Notes: generated by a model from the letters alone, not told the origin. 64,000 nt of DNA from Salegentibacter tibetensis (GCF_020164485.1 NZ_JAIQZA010000012.1:1-64000); one strand, 5' to 3'. Counted from the stretch's first letter, positions 7,582-16,728 are shown. Made by a program: numbers and translations.

Positions 7582-8196
7582 ATGCCAAATCAATTTTACA
7601 TACAGGATTGGATTAAGATTAAAAATGGTGCAATTTTTAATTCAGAAGAGTCGGTTTTTGCATTTTCGGAAGATGAATTAAATCCATTTCTAAAAGCTGC
7701 CTACGACAATTTGAAGCTGGAATATCCTAAATTCCATAAAATGGACGGACTGTCGAAATTAGGAATTTTGGCTTCTGAAATTATTTTCAGAAAAAATAAA
7801 GCAACAAAAGATACTGCTCTGGTGTTCTCCAACAATGCTTCCAGTTTGGAAACCGACAGGCAGTTTCAGGACAGTACAAAGACTTTTGCCTCGCCTTCAC
7901 TTTTCGTTTATACCCTGCCAAACATTGTTTTGGGGGAGATAAGCATTAAGTTTAAGTTGCAAAGCGAGAATGCTTTTTTTATTTCTGAAAATTTTAATGC
8001 CGAATTGTTACAGAGTTATACCGAATCTTTATTGCTTTCAGAAAAAGCCCCCGAAGTGCTTTGTGGCTGGTTAGACTTGCAAAATGGCGAATATGATGTA
8101 TTTTTGTGCCTGGTTTCAAAGGAAAAGAATATTCCATTTTCCGAAGAAAACCTCAAAAAAATATATTGCGCTGAAAATGAAAAACCTACACACTGA
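7582..8196 (+). CDS. Short ketosynthase-like protein without active-site Cys
   Basis: 204 aa. The block FASPSLFVYTLPNIVLGEISIKF (residues 102-124, read in two parts) is the conserved strand-loop-helix of Cys-less beta-ketoacyl synthase-like partners in aryl polyene and flexirubin loci. No ACS/ACSS nucleophile and no catalytic His blocks are present, and the chain covers only about half a thiolase fold. It probably acts as a structural or chain-length partner, as ApeC does for ApeO. Its last 20 bases overlap the ACP gene. The family name rests on pattern recognition and context. Confidence 0.65.
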   Translation: MPNQFYIQDWIKIKNGAIFNSEESVFAFSEDELNPFLKAAYDNLKLEYPKFHKMDGLSKLGILASEIIFRKNKATKDTALVFSNNASSLETDRQFQDSTKTFASPSLFVYTLPNIVLGEISIKFKLQSENAFFISENFNAELLQSYTESLLLSEKAPEVLCGWLDLQNGEYDVFLCLVSKEKNIPFSEENLKKIYCAENEKPTH

Positions 8197-8434
8197 ACTT
8201 AAAGAAAGTATCATCGAGCAACTCAACCTGGAAGATATGGAACCCGCCGATATTGGCAACGAGGAACCGCTTTTTGGCGATGGCCTTGGCCTGGATTCCA
8301 TAGACGCGCTGGAGCTTATTGTGCTTTTGGAAAAAGATTACGGGATAAAACTTACCGATCCTACCCAGGGCAAGGAGATTTTTGTTTCCATAGACCGAAT
8401 GGCGACCTATATAGAAGAAAACCGAACGAAATAG
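8177..8434 (+). CDS. Acyl carrier protein
   Basis: 85 aa, helical and acidic, with the phosphopantetheine site Ser41 in GLGLDSIDALEL (DSID instead of the usual DSLD/DSLE). ATG 8177 lies inside the end of the preceding gene and gives normal ACP length; the longer open frame from 8084 is an overlap. It carries the growing polyene between the ketosynthases, reductase and dehydratase. It is the only ACP seen in the locus, while E. coli-type aryl polyene clusters have two. Confidence 0.9.
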   Translation: MKNLHTELKESIIEQLNLEDMEPADIGNEEPLFGDGLGLDSIDALELIVLLEKDYGIKLTDPTQGKEIFVSIDRMATYIEENRTK

Positions 8435-8437
8435 TTT

Positions 8438-9628
8438 ATGAATAAAGCTGTTGCCATTACCGGAATGGGGATTATTTCTGCTATTGGCAACGACACCGGG
8501 GAGAACTATCGCTCTTTAATTTTAGGAAAACACGGAATTTCTTCTCCTGAAATCCTTAAAACAATCCATCGGGATTTACCGGTTGGGGAAATTAAAATTT
8601 CCAATGAAACTCTTGCTCAAGATTTAAACCTTCCCAAAAATCATAGTTTTACACGGGCAGCCCTACTGGGAGCCTTTGCCGTTAGCGAAGCTATAACTCA
8701 ATCTAAGCTGAAAATAGATGGGGGGACTGGGTTTATTTCAGGAACCAGCGTAGGCGGAATGGATGCTACCGAAACTTATTTTAAAGAATTTACGGAAGGA
8801 AAAGCGGAGAACAGCAGATTTATCCGAGCGCAACATCCAGGATTTACAACTGAAATAATCGCTGAACACTTTGGGATTACGGGATTTGTAAGTACGATAA
8901 GTACTGCCTGTTCCTCAGGAGCTAACGCGATTATGCTGGGTGCCAGGATGATTAAAGCTGGAAAACTAAAGCGTGTAATTGTTGGCGGAACAGATTGCCT
9001 TACCAAGTTTACACTCAACGGATTTAATTCGTTAATGATTTTATCTGATGAGCATTGCAAACCCTTTGATGAAAACCGCAACGGCTTAAATCTTGGCGAA
9101 GGCGCTGCTTATCTGGTTTTAGAAGCCGAAGAAGAGCTAAATGTAAAACCGGTTTTAGGTAGGATTTCGGGATATGGGAATGCCAATGATGCATTTCACC
9201 AAACCGCGTCCTCGGAAAATGGGGAAGGGGCATTTTTAGCGATGCAAAAAGCCATGAAAACCGCTGGGATTTCTTCGGAAAAAATAGATTATATAAACGC
9301 TCATGGAACTGCAACTAAAAATAATGATAGTGCAGAAGCTAAAGCCTTAAAGCGAATTTTTTTTAAAAATTCACCCGATTTTAGTTCTACGAAAGCTTTT
9401 ACTGGGCATACTTTAGCTGCGGCGGGAGCATTGGAAGCGGTTTATAGCCTGTTATCAATTCAACACCAAGAGGTTTTTGCCAATCTCAATTTTTCCGACC
9501 CAATGGACAGTTCAGGTTTTATCCCCGTAACTCAATTAAAAGCGAAACCTATAGATCACGTACTTTCCAACTCTTTTGGGTTTGGAGGAAATTGTACTTC
9601 ATTAATTTTTAGTAAAAATGGAGAATAA
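8438..9628 (+). CDS. Beta-ketoacyl-ACP synthase (FabF-type), second copy
   Basis: 396 aa condensing enzyme with a full triad: Cys158 in STACSSGANA, His289 in NAHGTAT and His324 in FTGHTLAAAG. The C-terminus ends NSFGFGGNCTSLIF. It differs clearly from the first ketosynthase, so the two are probably not interchangeable. One may prime with coumaroyl and the other extend, or each may pair with a different Cys-less partner. It lies 3 bp after the ACP gene and overlaps the next gene by 11 bp. Confidence 0.88.
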   Translation: MNKAVAITGMGIISAIGNDTGENYRSLILGKHGISSPEILKTIHRDLPVGEIKISNETLAQDLNLPKNHSFTRAALLGAFAVSEAITQSKLKIDGGTGFISGTSVGGMDATETYFKEFTEGKAENSRFIRAQHPGFTTEIIAEHFGITGFVSTISTACSSGANAIMLGARMIKAGKLKRVIVGGTDCLTKFTLNGFNSLMILSDEHCKPFDENRNGLNLGEGAAYLVLEAEEELNVKPVLGRISGYGNANDAFHQTASSENGEGAFLAMQKAMKTAGISSEKIDYINAHGTATKNNDSAEAKALKRIFFKNSPDFSSTKAFTGHTLAAAGALEAVYSLLSIQHQEVFANLNFSDPMDSSGFIPVTQLKAKPIDHVLSNSFGFGGNCTSLIFSKNGE

Positions 9629-10682
9629 AATATACATTAACGGGATTGGTAGTATTTCGGCACAGCCCGGGGATGTGATTTCCTGGGAAGCGGCAAGGCT
9701 TTATCACGAGAATATCTTCCCGGCAATTTCACCAAATTATAAGGAGTTTATAAAACCTATGGCTTTAAGGCGAATGTCTCAAGCGATAAAAATGGGGATA
9801 ACTTCGGCGAAAATTGCTTTAAATGAAGCAGAGATTGAAATCCCCGAAGCAATTATTACCGGGACCGGCGAAGGTTGTAAACAGGACACCGAAAAATTCC
9901 TGGAGAATTTGCTGGATCAGGATGAAAAATTATTGACCCCGACTTCCTTTATTCAATCTACCCACAACACTATTGGCGGGCAAATCGCTTTGAATTTGGG
10001 CTGCAAGAATTATAATGTAACCTACACCCAAAATTCTGTTTCCCTAGAAACGGCTTTTTTAGATGCCCAAATGCAATTCAGTGAAAATCCTGAGATAAAT
10101 TCGGTTCTGGTTGGGGGAGTAGATGAGATTTCGGAAAAAATCACATCTTTCAGAAAACTCGATGGGCAATTAAAACCGGACCCAATTAAAAATACTGATT
10201 TACTGAAGGAAGATTCGACGGGCACGATTACTTCAGAAGGGGCACACTTTTTCGCCCTGTCAAAAGAAAAAAAGCAAAATACTTACGCTGAATTTCAAAG
10301 TGTGTTCATGAAAAATTCCATTCAGCCAGAGAAAATCAATGATGAAATAGAAGCTTTTCTAAAAATAAATAAACTGGATTTAGCAGCTGTAGATACGGTG
10401 ATTTTAGGTATTAATGGTGATAACCGGTATGACCATTATTATAAAAATCCTCAAGAAAAGCTGTTTAAAAATACAACGCAACTAGCCTATAAACATTTAA
10501 TTGGCGATTTTGATACGGCTTCGGGCTATGCGGTCTATCTGGCTGCCAATATTTTAAAATCTGGAGAGATTCCTGAAATTCTTAAGCTAAATAAGTTAGA
10601 ATGTAGTGTTCCTAAGACCATTCTTATTTACAATCAGTATCTTGGCAGGGATCACAGTTTAATCTTACTCAGTGCGGTTTAA
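9618..10682 (+). CDS. Ketosynthase-like chain-length-factor candidate (Cys to Ser)
   Basis: 354 aa protein with the N-terminal KS layout (NGIGSIS, later GEGCKQD and SFIQSTHNTIGGQIAL). At the nucleophile position the sequence reads YTQNSVSLETAF, so a Ser (about residue 140) stands where KAS enzymes have Cys. The catalytic His blocks HGT and GHT are not recognisable. By analogy with type II polyketide KS-beta subunits and ApeC, it probably forms a heterodimer with an active KS and shapes the tunnel that sets chain length. It overlaps both neighbours by 11 bp, a sign of tight co-expression. Confidence 0.72.
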   Translation: MENKIYINGIGSISAQPGDVISWEAARLYHENIFPAISPNYKEFIKPMALRRMSQAIKMGITSAKIALNEAEIEIPEAIITGTGEGCKQDTEKFLENLLDQDEKLLTPTSFIQSTHNTIGGQIALNLGCKNYNVTYTQNSVSLETAFLDAQMQFSENPEINSVLVGGVDEISEKITSFRKLDGQLKPDPIKNTDLLKEDSTGTITSEGAHFFALSKEKKQNTYAEFQSVFMKNSIQPEKINDEIEAFLKINKLDLAAVDTVILGINGDNRYDHYYKNPQEKLFKNTTQLAYKHLIGDFDTASGYAVYLAANILKSGEIPEILKLNKLECSVPKTILIYNQYLGRDHSLILLSAV

Positions 10683-11442
10683 AATTATAAACACGGTTGT
10701 TGTCCTTCTGCTTTTCGCGGGTTTGGTGCTGGCGTTTTTTGGTTTTGCCTCATTTTGGTACGTATTAACTTTTATTTTTTTCTACCTGCTTTTTTTGCTG
10801 ACTGTATCTACAAATGTTCGGTTTAATTTTTTTGTAAACTCTATTAGTGAAAACCGAAAAATTAAAGAAAAACAAATCGCCATTAGTTTTGATGACGGTC
10901 CGGTAGAAAATACCCTTGAAATTTTGAAGGTTTTGGAAAAGTACAACGCGCAAGCCGGGTTTTTCTGTATAGGGAAAAACATTAAAAAGCACCCGGGAAT
11001 TTTTAAAGAGATTATAGAAAAAGGTCATTTTGTAGGCAACCATACTTATAGCCATACCAGAAAAATGGGAGCTCTAAGCGTATCAACCATTGTGAGGGAG
11101 ATTGAAGCCTGCAATAAAATTGCTGAAGAGACAGCCGGAATAACGATGAAACTCTTTAGACCTCCTTTCGGAATTGTAAGTCCAAAAACGCAGAAGGCGC
11201 TTCAGGAAACCGGGATGCAATCCATAGGTTGGAGCATTAGATCCTTTGATGCGGTGCTTTCTTCTGAAGAAATTGTTTTAGAACGAATCAAAAAAAGGCT
11301 TAGGCCGGGAGCGGTTATCCTTTTGCACGATAATAATGCTAAAACCGTTAACATACTGGAACAGTTGTTGCTATTTTTGAAAAATAATCAATATGAGGTT
11401 GTAAGGCCTGATAAATTACTGGAAATCAATGCGTATTCTTAA
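10672..11442 (+). CDS. Membrane-anchored polysaccharide deacetylase family protein
   Basis: 256 aa with a GTG start. Two hydrophobic segments (about 7-46) anchor a NodB-homology domain. ISFDDGP supplies Asp74/Asp75, and HTYSH (124-128) supplies the metal His pair. RPPFG and LLHDN are also present, so the catalytic set of carbohydrate esterase family 4 looks complete. Its substrate in a pigment locus is unknown; a sugar or amide on the lipid carrier is possible. It overlaps the preceding gene by 11 bp and the LolA gene by 14 bp. Confidence 0.85.
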   Translation: MRFKIINTVVVLLLFAGLVLAFFGFASFWYVLTFIFFYLLFLLTVSTNVRFNFFVNSISENRKIKEKQIAISFDDGPVENTLEILKVLEKYNAQAGFFCIGKNIKKHPGIFKEIIEKGHFVGNHTYSHTRKMGALSVSTIVREIEACNKIAEETAGITMKLFRPPFGIVSPKTQKALQETGMQSIGWSIRSFDAVLSSEEIVLERIKKRLRPGAVILLHDNNAKTVNILEQLLLFLKNNQYEVVRPDKLLEINAYS

Positions 11443-12049
11443 TATTCTCCTTCTGTTTTTAAGTCTGAATCTGGTAGCTCAGGAAGAACTTTCCAAAGAG
11501 GAGGTTACTAAATTTCAAGAAGAAATGCTGGCAAAAGCCAATAAACTTGAAACTTTGGAAGCTGATTTTGTTCAAACAAAGAAAATTGAAATGATCACGG
11601 AGGAATCTGTAAGCCGCGGAAAACTTTATTACCAAAATCCTGAAAAACTAAAATGGGAGTATGCTGAACCGCAGGATTATATCATTTTGTTTATAGAAGG
11701 TGAACTTCATATCAATGATGCCGGGGATAAAAGTGTGAGAAATACCAATTCTAATAAACTTTTTGATAAAATTGCTAAACTTATTACGGGAAGTGTGAAT
11801 GGAAAATTGCTCCAGGATAATGAGAATTTTGATATTTCTTTCACCCGCGAAAACGATCTGGTTTCTGCTTTAATAATTCCGAAAGATAAAAATTTAAAAG
11901 CGATGTTTGCTGAGATCCATTTGCTTTTTAATGGGGAGAATATTGTAGAGCAGGTAAATTTAATGGAAGAATCCGGTGACGCAACGATTATTGAATTCAG
12001 TAATATTAGTATCAATCGGGATATACCTGCAACCGTATTTGAGCCATAA
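11429..12049 (+). CDS. LolA-type outer-membrane lipoprotein carrier
   Basis: 206 aa periplasmic protein with signal peptide MRILNILLLFLSLNLVAQ, then the LolA beta-sheet motifs (LEADFVQTKKIEM, GKLYYQNPEKLKWEY, GELHIND). Aryl polyene loci encode a dedicated LolA-like protein, thought to ferry the lipid-linked pigment across the periplasm together with the MMPL exporter. It overlaps the deacetylase gene by 14 bp. It is probably a pathway-specific paralogue and not the housekeeping LolA, judging from context. Confidence 0.85.
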   Translation: MRILNILLLFLSLNLVAQEELSKEEVTKFQEEMLAKANKLETLEADFVQTKKIEMITEESVSRGKLYYQNPEKLKWEYAEPQDYIILFIEGELHINDAGDKSVRNTNSNKLFDKIAKLITGSVNGKLLQDNENFDISFTRENDLVSALIIPKDKNLKAMFAEIHLLFNGENIVEQVNLMEESGDATIIEFSNISINRDIPATVFEP

Positions 12050-12120
12050 ATTGTTTCTAAAAGCTTAAAAATGCTAAATTTTCTGTGTAATTTAGTCCTG
12101 TACCAACAACCAGCCAATAC

Positions 12121-12492
12121 ATGTTATTAAAGAATTTTTATTCTGTTTTAGATTCTTCAGAGAAAGACGATAAAAATATCACTCAAATAAAGATCAATAA
12201 AGACCACGCTATTTACGATGGGCATTTCCCCGGAAGGCCGGTAACTCCAGGCGTTATTTTAATGAATTTGTTTAAAGAAGAAGCGGAGCGCCGTTGTGCT
12301 TGTAAACTTCAGTTTAAAAAAGGGAATAACGTGAAATTTATGGCTGTGGTAGATCCAAATACCGATGCAATTTTAAATCTTGAAACTGAAATTACGGAGG
12401 AAAATCAGGAAATAAAACTTAAAGGTATCGCTAAAAATTCTGCCGGTATTTCATTGAAAATCAACTCTATTTATAAAAAAGTTGAATCTTAA
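12121..12492 (+). CDS. FabZ/ApeI-like 3-hydroxyacyl-ACP dehydratase subunit
   Basis: 123 aa hotdog protein. DGHFPGRPVTPGV (33-45) carries His35, the FabZ catalytic His. The catalytic Glu expected 14 residues later is Asn49 (ILMNLFKEE). The upstream hotdog gene at 5466 has the Glu but lacks the His. In FabA and FabZ dimers the His and the acid come from different protomers, so a heterodimer of these two would contain one complete active site. It follows a 71-bp gap and closes the first transcription block. Confidence 0.82.
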   Translation: MLLKNFYSVLDSSEKDDKNITQIKINKDHAIYDGHFPGRPVTPGVILMNLFKEEAERRCACKLQFKKGNNVKFMAVVDPNTDAILNLETEITEENQEIKLKGIAKNSAGISLKINSIYKKVES

Positions 12493-12503
12493 ACTTTTAA
12501 GAG

Positions 12504-12533
12504 TTTGTGCTTTACTTTTTAATTTTACTTTTG
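12504..12533 (+). promoter_or_regulatory. Internal promoter for the export/finishing genes
   Basis: TTTG (12504-12507), an 18-bp spacer and TACTTTTG (12526-12533) match the Bacteroidota -33/-7 promoter (TTTG, TAnnTTTG) without mismatch. The predicted transcript begins near 12538, about 15 nt before the TTG start at 12553. It would let the GT-MMPL-Ntn-ligase block be transcribed separately. Confidence 0.65.
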
Positions 12534-12552
12534 CAAATAAAGCCATTTTGAT

Positions 12553-13752
12553 TTGAACCACGAACCAATACATCAGTCTAGATTTGAAGCTTTAAATTGT
12601 TGTATTATAATTCCTACTTATAACAACGAAAAAAGTCTGGGTAGCGTTTTACAGGATTTACTGTTATATACCTCTAATCTTTTGGTGATTAATGATGGTT
12701 CTACCGATGCTACTAAAGAAATACTCAAAGATTTTTCTGAAATAAATATTCAACATTTTGATGAAAACAGGGGTAAGGGCGAAGCATTAAAAAAAGGCTT
12801 TAAAATTGCCGAGGATCTTGGCTACGAATATGCAATAACCATAGATTCAGACGGGCAGCATTATCCTGATGATCTGGATGTTTTTCTTAGTCATTTGGAA
12901 GAGAAAAATCCTGATTCTGAAATTTTACTGGTTGGAGACCGTAATATGGGCCAGGACGGCATTCCTGGAAAAAGTACCACCGGAAATAAGTTTTCCAATT
13001 TCTGGTTTTTGGTAGTAACCGGTACCCAGCTCACCGACACCCAAAGCGGTTACAGACTTTATCCTTTAAAAGTGATTAACCAGATAAAACTTTATACCAA
13101 TAAGTTTGAGCTTGAAATCGAGATTATTGTAAAAGCTGCCTGGCGTAAAGTTAAGGTGAGAAATGTGCCGATAAAGGTTTTTTATGAAGAAGACCGGGTT
13201 ACGCATTTTCGACCTTTTTGGGATATCACCAGGATTACGCTACTTTATATCTGGTTTGTTTTGGTGAGTTTTTTCTATATCCATCCGCGAGATACGTACC
13301 AGGATTTTAGAAAGAAAGGCTATAAGCGTTTCTGGAAAGAAAATATTGTTAAAAGTCAGGAGCCGGCACATAAAAAAGCGGCAGCGATTGCATTGGGCGT
13401 TTTTGTTGGGATTTTACCATTTTGGGGTTTACATACATTATTGGTGTTTAGTTTGGCTGCAATGTTTAAACTCAATAAAGTAGTAGCTTTTTTATTCAGC
13501 AATATTAGCATTCCACCATTAATTCCGTTTATTATTTACGCCAGTTATCAAGCCGGATCTTTGCTCACCGGCCGCGGACTGGCCTGGGAATTAAGACCGG
13601 AAGATTTTGATTCTACAGCCGATATTTTTCTTGGCTTATGGCAGTATATCATTGGTAGTTTTGCCCTGGCAGGAATCGTCGCGCTACTGCTATGGATTGT
13701 GTTTTATTTCTTATTTTCGGTAACAAACCAAAAACAGGTGGTAAAACCTTAA
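12553..13752 (+). CDS. Glycosyltransferase family 2 with DUF2062 membrane domain
   Basis: 399 aa with a TTG start. The N-terminal GT-A domain is of the dolichyl-phosphate mannose synthase type: CIIIPTYNNE, VINDGSTDAT and TIDSDGQHYPDD (nucleotide-sugar and metal site), plus DTQSGYRLYP. A TM segment follows near 225-242. The C-terminal DUF2062 segment (AAAIALGVFVGILPFWGLHT onward) has two or three more TM helices. GT2-DUF2062 fusions are common in aryl polyene and flexirubin loci. It may glycosylate the pigment lipid or its carrier at the inner membrane. The next gene starts directly after the stop. Confidence 0.85.
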   Translation: MNHEPIHQSRFEALNCCIIIPTYNNEKSLGSVLQDLLLYTSNLLVINDGSTDATKEILKDFSEINIQHFDENRGKGEALKKGFKIAEDLGYEYAITIDSDGQHYPDDLDVFLSHLEEKNPDSEILLVGDRNMGQDGIPGKSTTGNKFSNFWFLVVTGTQLTDTQSGYRLYPLKVINQIKLYTNKFELEIEIIVKAAWRKVKVRNVPIKVFYEEDRVTHFRPFWDITRITLLYIWFVLVSFFYIHPRDTYQDFRKKGYKRFWKENIVKSQEPAHKKAAAIALGVFVGILPFWGLHTLLVFSLAAMFKLNKVVAFLFSNISIPPLIPFIIYASYQAGSLLTGRGLAWELRPEDFDSTADIFLGLWQYIIGSFALAGIVALLLWIVFYFLFSVTNQKQVVKP

Positions 13753-16728
13753 ATGCACAACTTTTTCCTAAAGCTTTATTATTTTTTCCGGAGGCAAAAA
13801 GCGATTGGTTTTTTGCTTCTGCTGCTGTTTGTGCTTGGTGGTGGATATTTTGCTTCTAAAATTCAGCTGGAAGAAGATATAACTAAGCTTATACCTTCCG
13901 GGGAAAAACAGGATGTTTTAAGAAAAGTACTCAATAATACCGAGTTTTCAGATAAACTCATTATCGCGGTTTCTTCGGAAGAAAAAAATCCTAAAAAACT
14001 TACTGAATATGCAAGTCAACTCATTGATTCCTTAAATAAAGAACTTCCTCAGTATATTACCAAAATCCAGGGAGAAATTCCTGATGAAGGTATTTTAGAA
14101 GTTTATGACTTTGTTTACCAAAACCTACCGTTATTCCTTAATGCGCGGGATTATGAGGAAATAAATTCCCGATTACAGGAAGACAGTATTCAGGAAAGAT
14201 TGGAAAGTTCTTACAGGGACTTGATTTCCCCAACCGGATTTGTGACCAAGCAATTTCTCTTTAAAGACCCACTTTCTATAACAAACCTGGGCTTACAAAA
14301 ATTGCAGGAACTTCAGGTAGACGATAATTTTAAGATTTATAATAATTACCTGCTAACTAAAGACGAGCAGCATTTATTGCTCTTTATCACTCCTGAATAT
14401 CCGGCTTCTGAGACCAAAAATAATGAGGTTTTTATAGAGCGTTTAGATGAGATAATTTCAGAGTTAAATGAGAATTCTGAAGTTAATGCCGAATACTTCG
14501 GTGGGGTTTTATTTGCCATTGCCAACGCAAAACAGGTTAAAAGAGATATTCAGCTTACGCTTAGCATAGCTTTTTCTATTTTGCTGGTCCTATTAATTTT
14601 ATTTTACCGAAGAATTTACGTACCGCTATTGCTTTTTCTTCCCAGTTTATTAGGGGCTTTAACCGCTATTACATTATTGTATTTCTTTAAAGGAAGTGTT
14701 TCGGCCATTTCCCTTGGTATTGGTGCGATTTTATTAGGAATAAGCCTTGATTATGCGCTGCATATCCTCACTCATTTTAGAAATAATGCCGATGTAAAAA
14801 CGCTATATCAGGAAGTTAGCAAGCCTATTCTAATGAGTAGTTTTACCACAGCTATCGCTTTTTTATGCCTACTTTTCCTTGAAAGTGAAGCCCTGAAAGA
14901 TTTAGGAATCTTTGCAGCTGTTAGTGTAGTAACGGCTTCAGTATTTGCTTTAATCCTTATTCCGCAATTTTATAATCCTCCTAAGAATAAAGAAAAAGAA
15001 AAAAGCAACTGGGTAGATAAACTCGCTGCACAACGATTTTATCAGAACAAATTTTTAGTCGGCTTTGTGTTGTTGTTATTTCTCGGCGGTTTGTTCTTCT
15101 TTACCAAAGTTGGGTTTAGCGAAGATATTTCGAAACTTAATTATGAACCCGAAAGCATAAAAAAGGCTGAAGAAAATATAAAACGAATTTCAGGTGATGC
15201 CGCGAATACCACCTATTTGGTTTCCTATGGAAAAGATATAGATGAAGCCCTTTCCCGAAATAACGAACTTTACCTGGATCTAAGAACTTTGAAAGAGGAC
15301 GGACAGGTTAAAAGTTTCAGTAGTATTGGCGGAGTAGTGCTTTCTACCGATAAACAAACCGAAAGAATTGAAGCCTGGGAAGAATTTTGGAGTGATTCTA
15401 AAAAGGAAAACCTAAAAAATAATCTCTTGCGGGAATCTGCTGAACTTGGCTTTAAAGCAGCGAGTTTTAACCAATTCTACGAGCAATTAAACAAAAATTT
15501 CAACGGCATATTCCTGGACGATTATCGTGATGTTTCAACACTTTATTTAGACGATTTTATAAACAGAAGTCCGGGTTTTTCTACGGTAACCAGTACCCTT
15601 AGTTTTGATAAAACCAATTCGGAGGTTTTACAGGAACTTCAAGAAGAGGAAGGAATTATCGCTATAGACCGAAAACAAATGAACCAGGATTTACTTGGGG
15701 ATTTAAAGAGTGAATTCAACCAGCTTATTTTATTCTCTCTAATTGCGGTTTTTATTGTTTTACTGCTTTTTTACCGGAATTTACTGCTTAGCGTGCTCAC
15801 TTTGCTCCCAATTGCCATTACCTGGATTATTACCCTGGGAATTATGGCTGTTTTAAACATAGAATTCAATATTTTAAATATCATTATTTCCACCTTTATT
15901 TTCGGGCTTGGGTTGGATTACAGCATTTTTATCACCAACGCCTGCCTTAAAGAATACGAAACCGGAAAACCTGCTTTAAAAACTTATCAGGCTTCTATTT
16001 TGCTTTCGGTTTTAACCACATTACTGGGAATTGGCGCCTTAGTTTTTGCCAAACATCCTGCACTTCAGGCGGTTTCTGTTGTTTCGGTGATTGGGGTTTT
16101 AACCGCTGTTTTAGTGGCTTTTGTAATTCAAACTAAAATATTCGATCTTTTATTTTTCCGAAGAAAAGTGGCGCAGAAAGCTCCTTTTAGTTTCTCTGCT
16201 TTAGTGATTAAATCGAAAAACAAGGAACAGCTCTATTTAAAAAATGCGGTTTTAGGAAATTACAGGTATAAGTCGGTTTTTTCAAAAGCGAAAAAGGAAT
16301 TTTCGCAAAACAGGGAACGATTTTTAAAGGTTTCCGGGTTTATAGATTCGGATGAAAAAATCTTTATGCTGAATTCCAATTTCGGTATACTCCCTATCTT
16401 TTTAAGTATGAAGAATCCTGAAAATGAATTCTTTGTTTTAGATACACATAAAGAAAACAGAAATATTGCCAATAATACGCCACAAAGCAATGCTGAGAAT
16501 CTTAAAATCAACAAGGAATGGCCTGAAGATTTCAAGGATTATCTGGTATTTATAATCAGTGAAAAGCCTTCAGAAGAAATCACTCCAGTTTTAAAAGAAA
16601 ATATCTCACGGTATGCTGAGAAAGTGATTATTTTAACTTCAGAATATGAAAACCGGTGGCTTATCGATTTAAATTTTGAGATTATATATCGGCAGAATAA
16701 TATCCTGGTTTTAAAAAGAATGGATTAA
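13753..16728 (+). CDS. MMPL/RND-family exporter with degenerate methyltransferase-like tail
   Basis: 991 aa. Two RND-like halves are visible, each with a first TM, a large periplasmic loop and a bundle of TM helices (first TM about 17-33; bundles near 265-400 and 645-790). Such MMPL proteins export the lipidated aryl polyene. Residues about 800-991 are extra and soluble. They resemble a class I methyltransferase, but motif I reads MLNSNFGILPIFLSM where DxGCGxG is expected, followed by VLDTHKENRNIANN. Related Bacteroidota proteins, from memory, are trifunctional MMPL-acyltransferase-methyltransferase fusions. Here no acyltransferase block is seen and the SAM site looks dead. Confidence 0.85.
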   Translation: MHNFFLKLYYFFRRQKAIGFLLLLLFVLGGGYFASKIQLEEDITKLIPSGEKQDVLRKVLNNTEFSDKLIIAVSSEEKNPKKLTEYASQLIDSLNKELPQYITKIQGEIPDEGILEVYDFVYQNLPLFLNARDYEEINSRLQEDSIQERLESSYRDLISPTGFVTKQFLFKDPLSITNLGLQKLQELQVDDNFKIYNNYLLTKDEQHLLLFITPEYPASETKNNEVFIERLDEIISELNENSEVNAEYFGGVLFAIANAKQVKRDIQLTLSIAFSILLVLLILFYRRIYVPLLLFLPSLLGALTAITLLYFFKGSVSAISLGIGAILLGISLDYALHILTHFRNNADVKTLYQEVSKPILMSSFTTAIAFLCLLFLESEALKDLGIFAAVSVVTASVFALILIPQFYNPPKNKEKEKSNWVDKLAAQRFYQNKFLVGFVLLLFLGGLFFFTKVGFSEDISKLNYEPESIKKAEENIKRISGDAANTTYLVSYGKDIDEALSRNNELYLDLRTLKEDGQVKSFSSIGGVVLSTDKQTERIEAWEEFWSDSKKENLKNNLLRESAELGFKAASFNQFYEQLNKNFNGIFLDDYRDVSTLYLDDFINRSPGFSTVTSTLSFDKTNSEVLQELQEEEGIIAIDRKQMNQDLLGDLKSEFNQLILFSLIAVFIVLLLFYRNLLLSVLTLLPIAITWIITLGIMAVLNIEFNILNIIISTFIFGLGLDYSIFITNACLKEYETGKPALKTYQASILLSVLTTLLGIGALVFAKHPALQAVSVVSVIGVLTAVLVAFVIQTKIFDLLFFRRKVAQKAPFSFSALVIKSKNKEQLYLKNAVLGNYRYKSVFSKAKKEFSQNRERFLKVSGFIDSDEKIFMLNSNFGILPIFLSMKNPENEFFVLDTHKENRNIANNTPQSNAENLKINKEWPEDFKDYLVFIISEKPSEEITPVLKENISRYAEKVIILTSEYENRWLIDLNFEIIYRQNNILVLKRMD

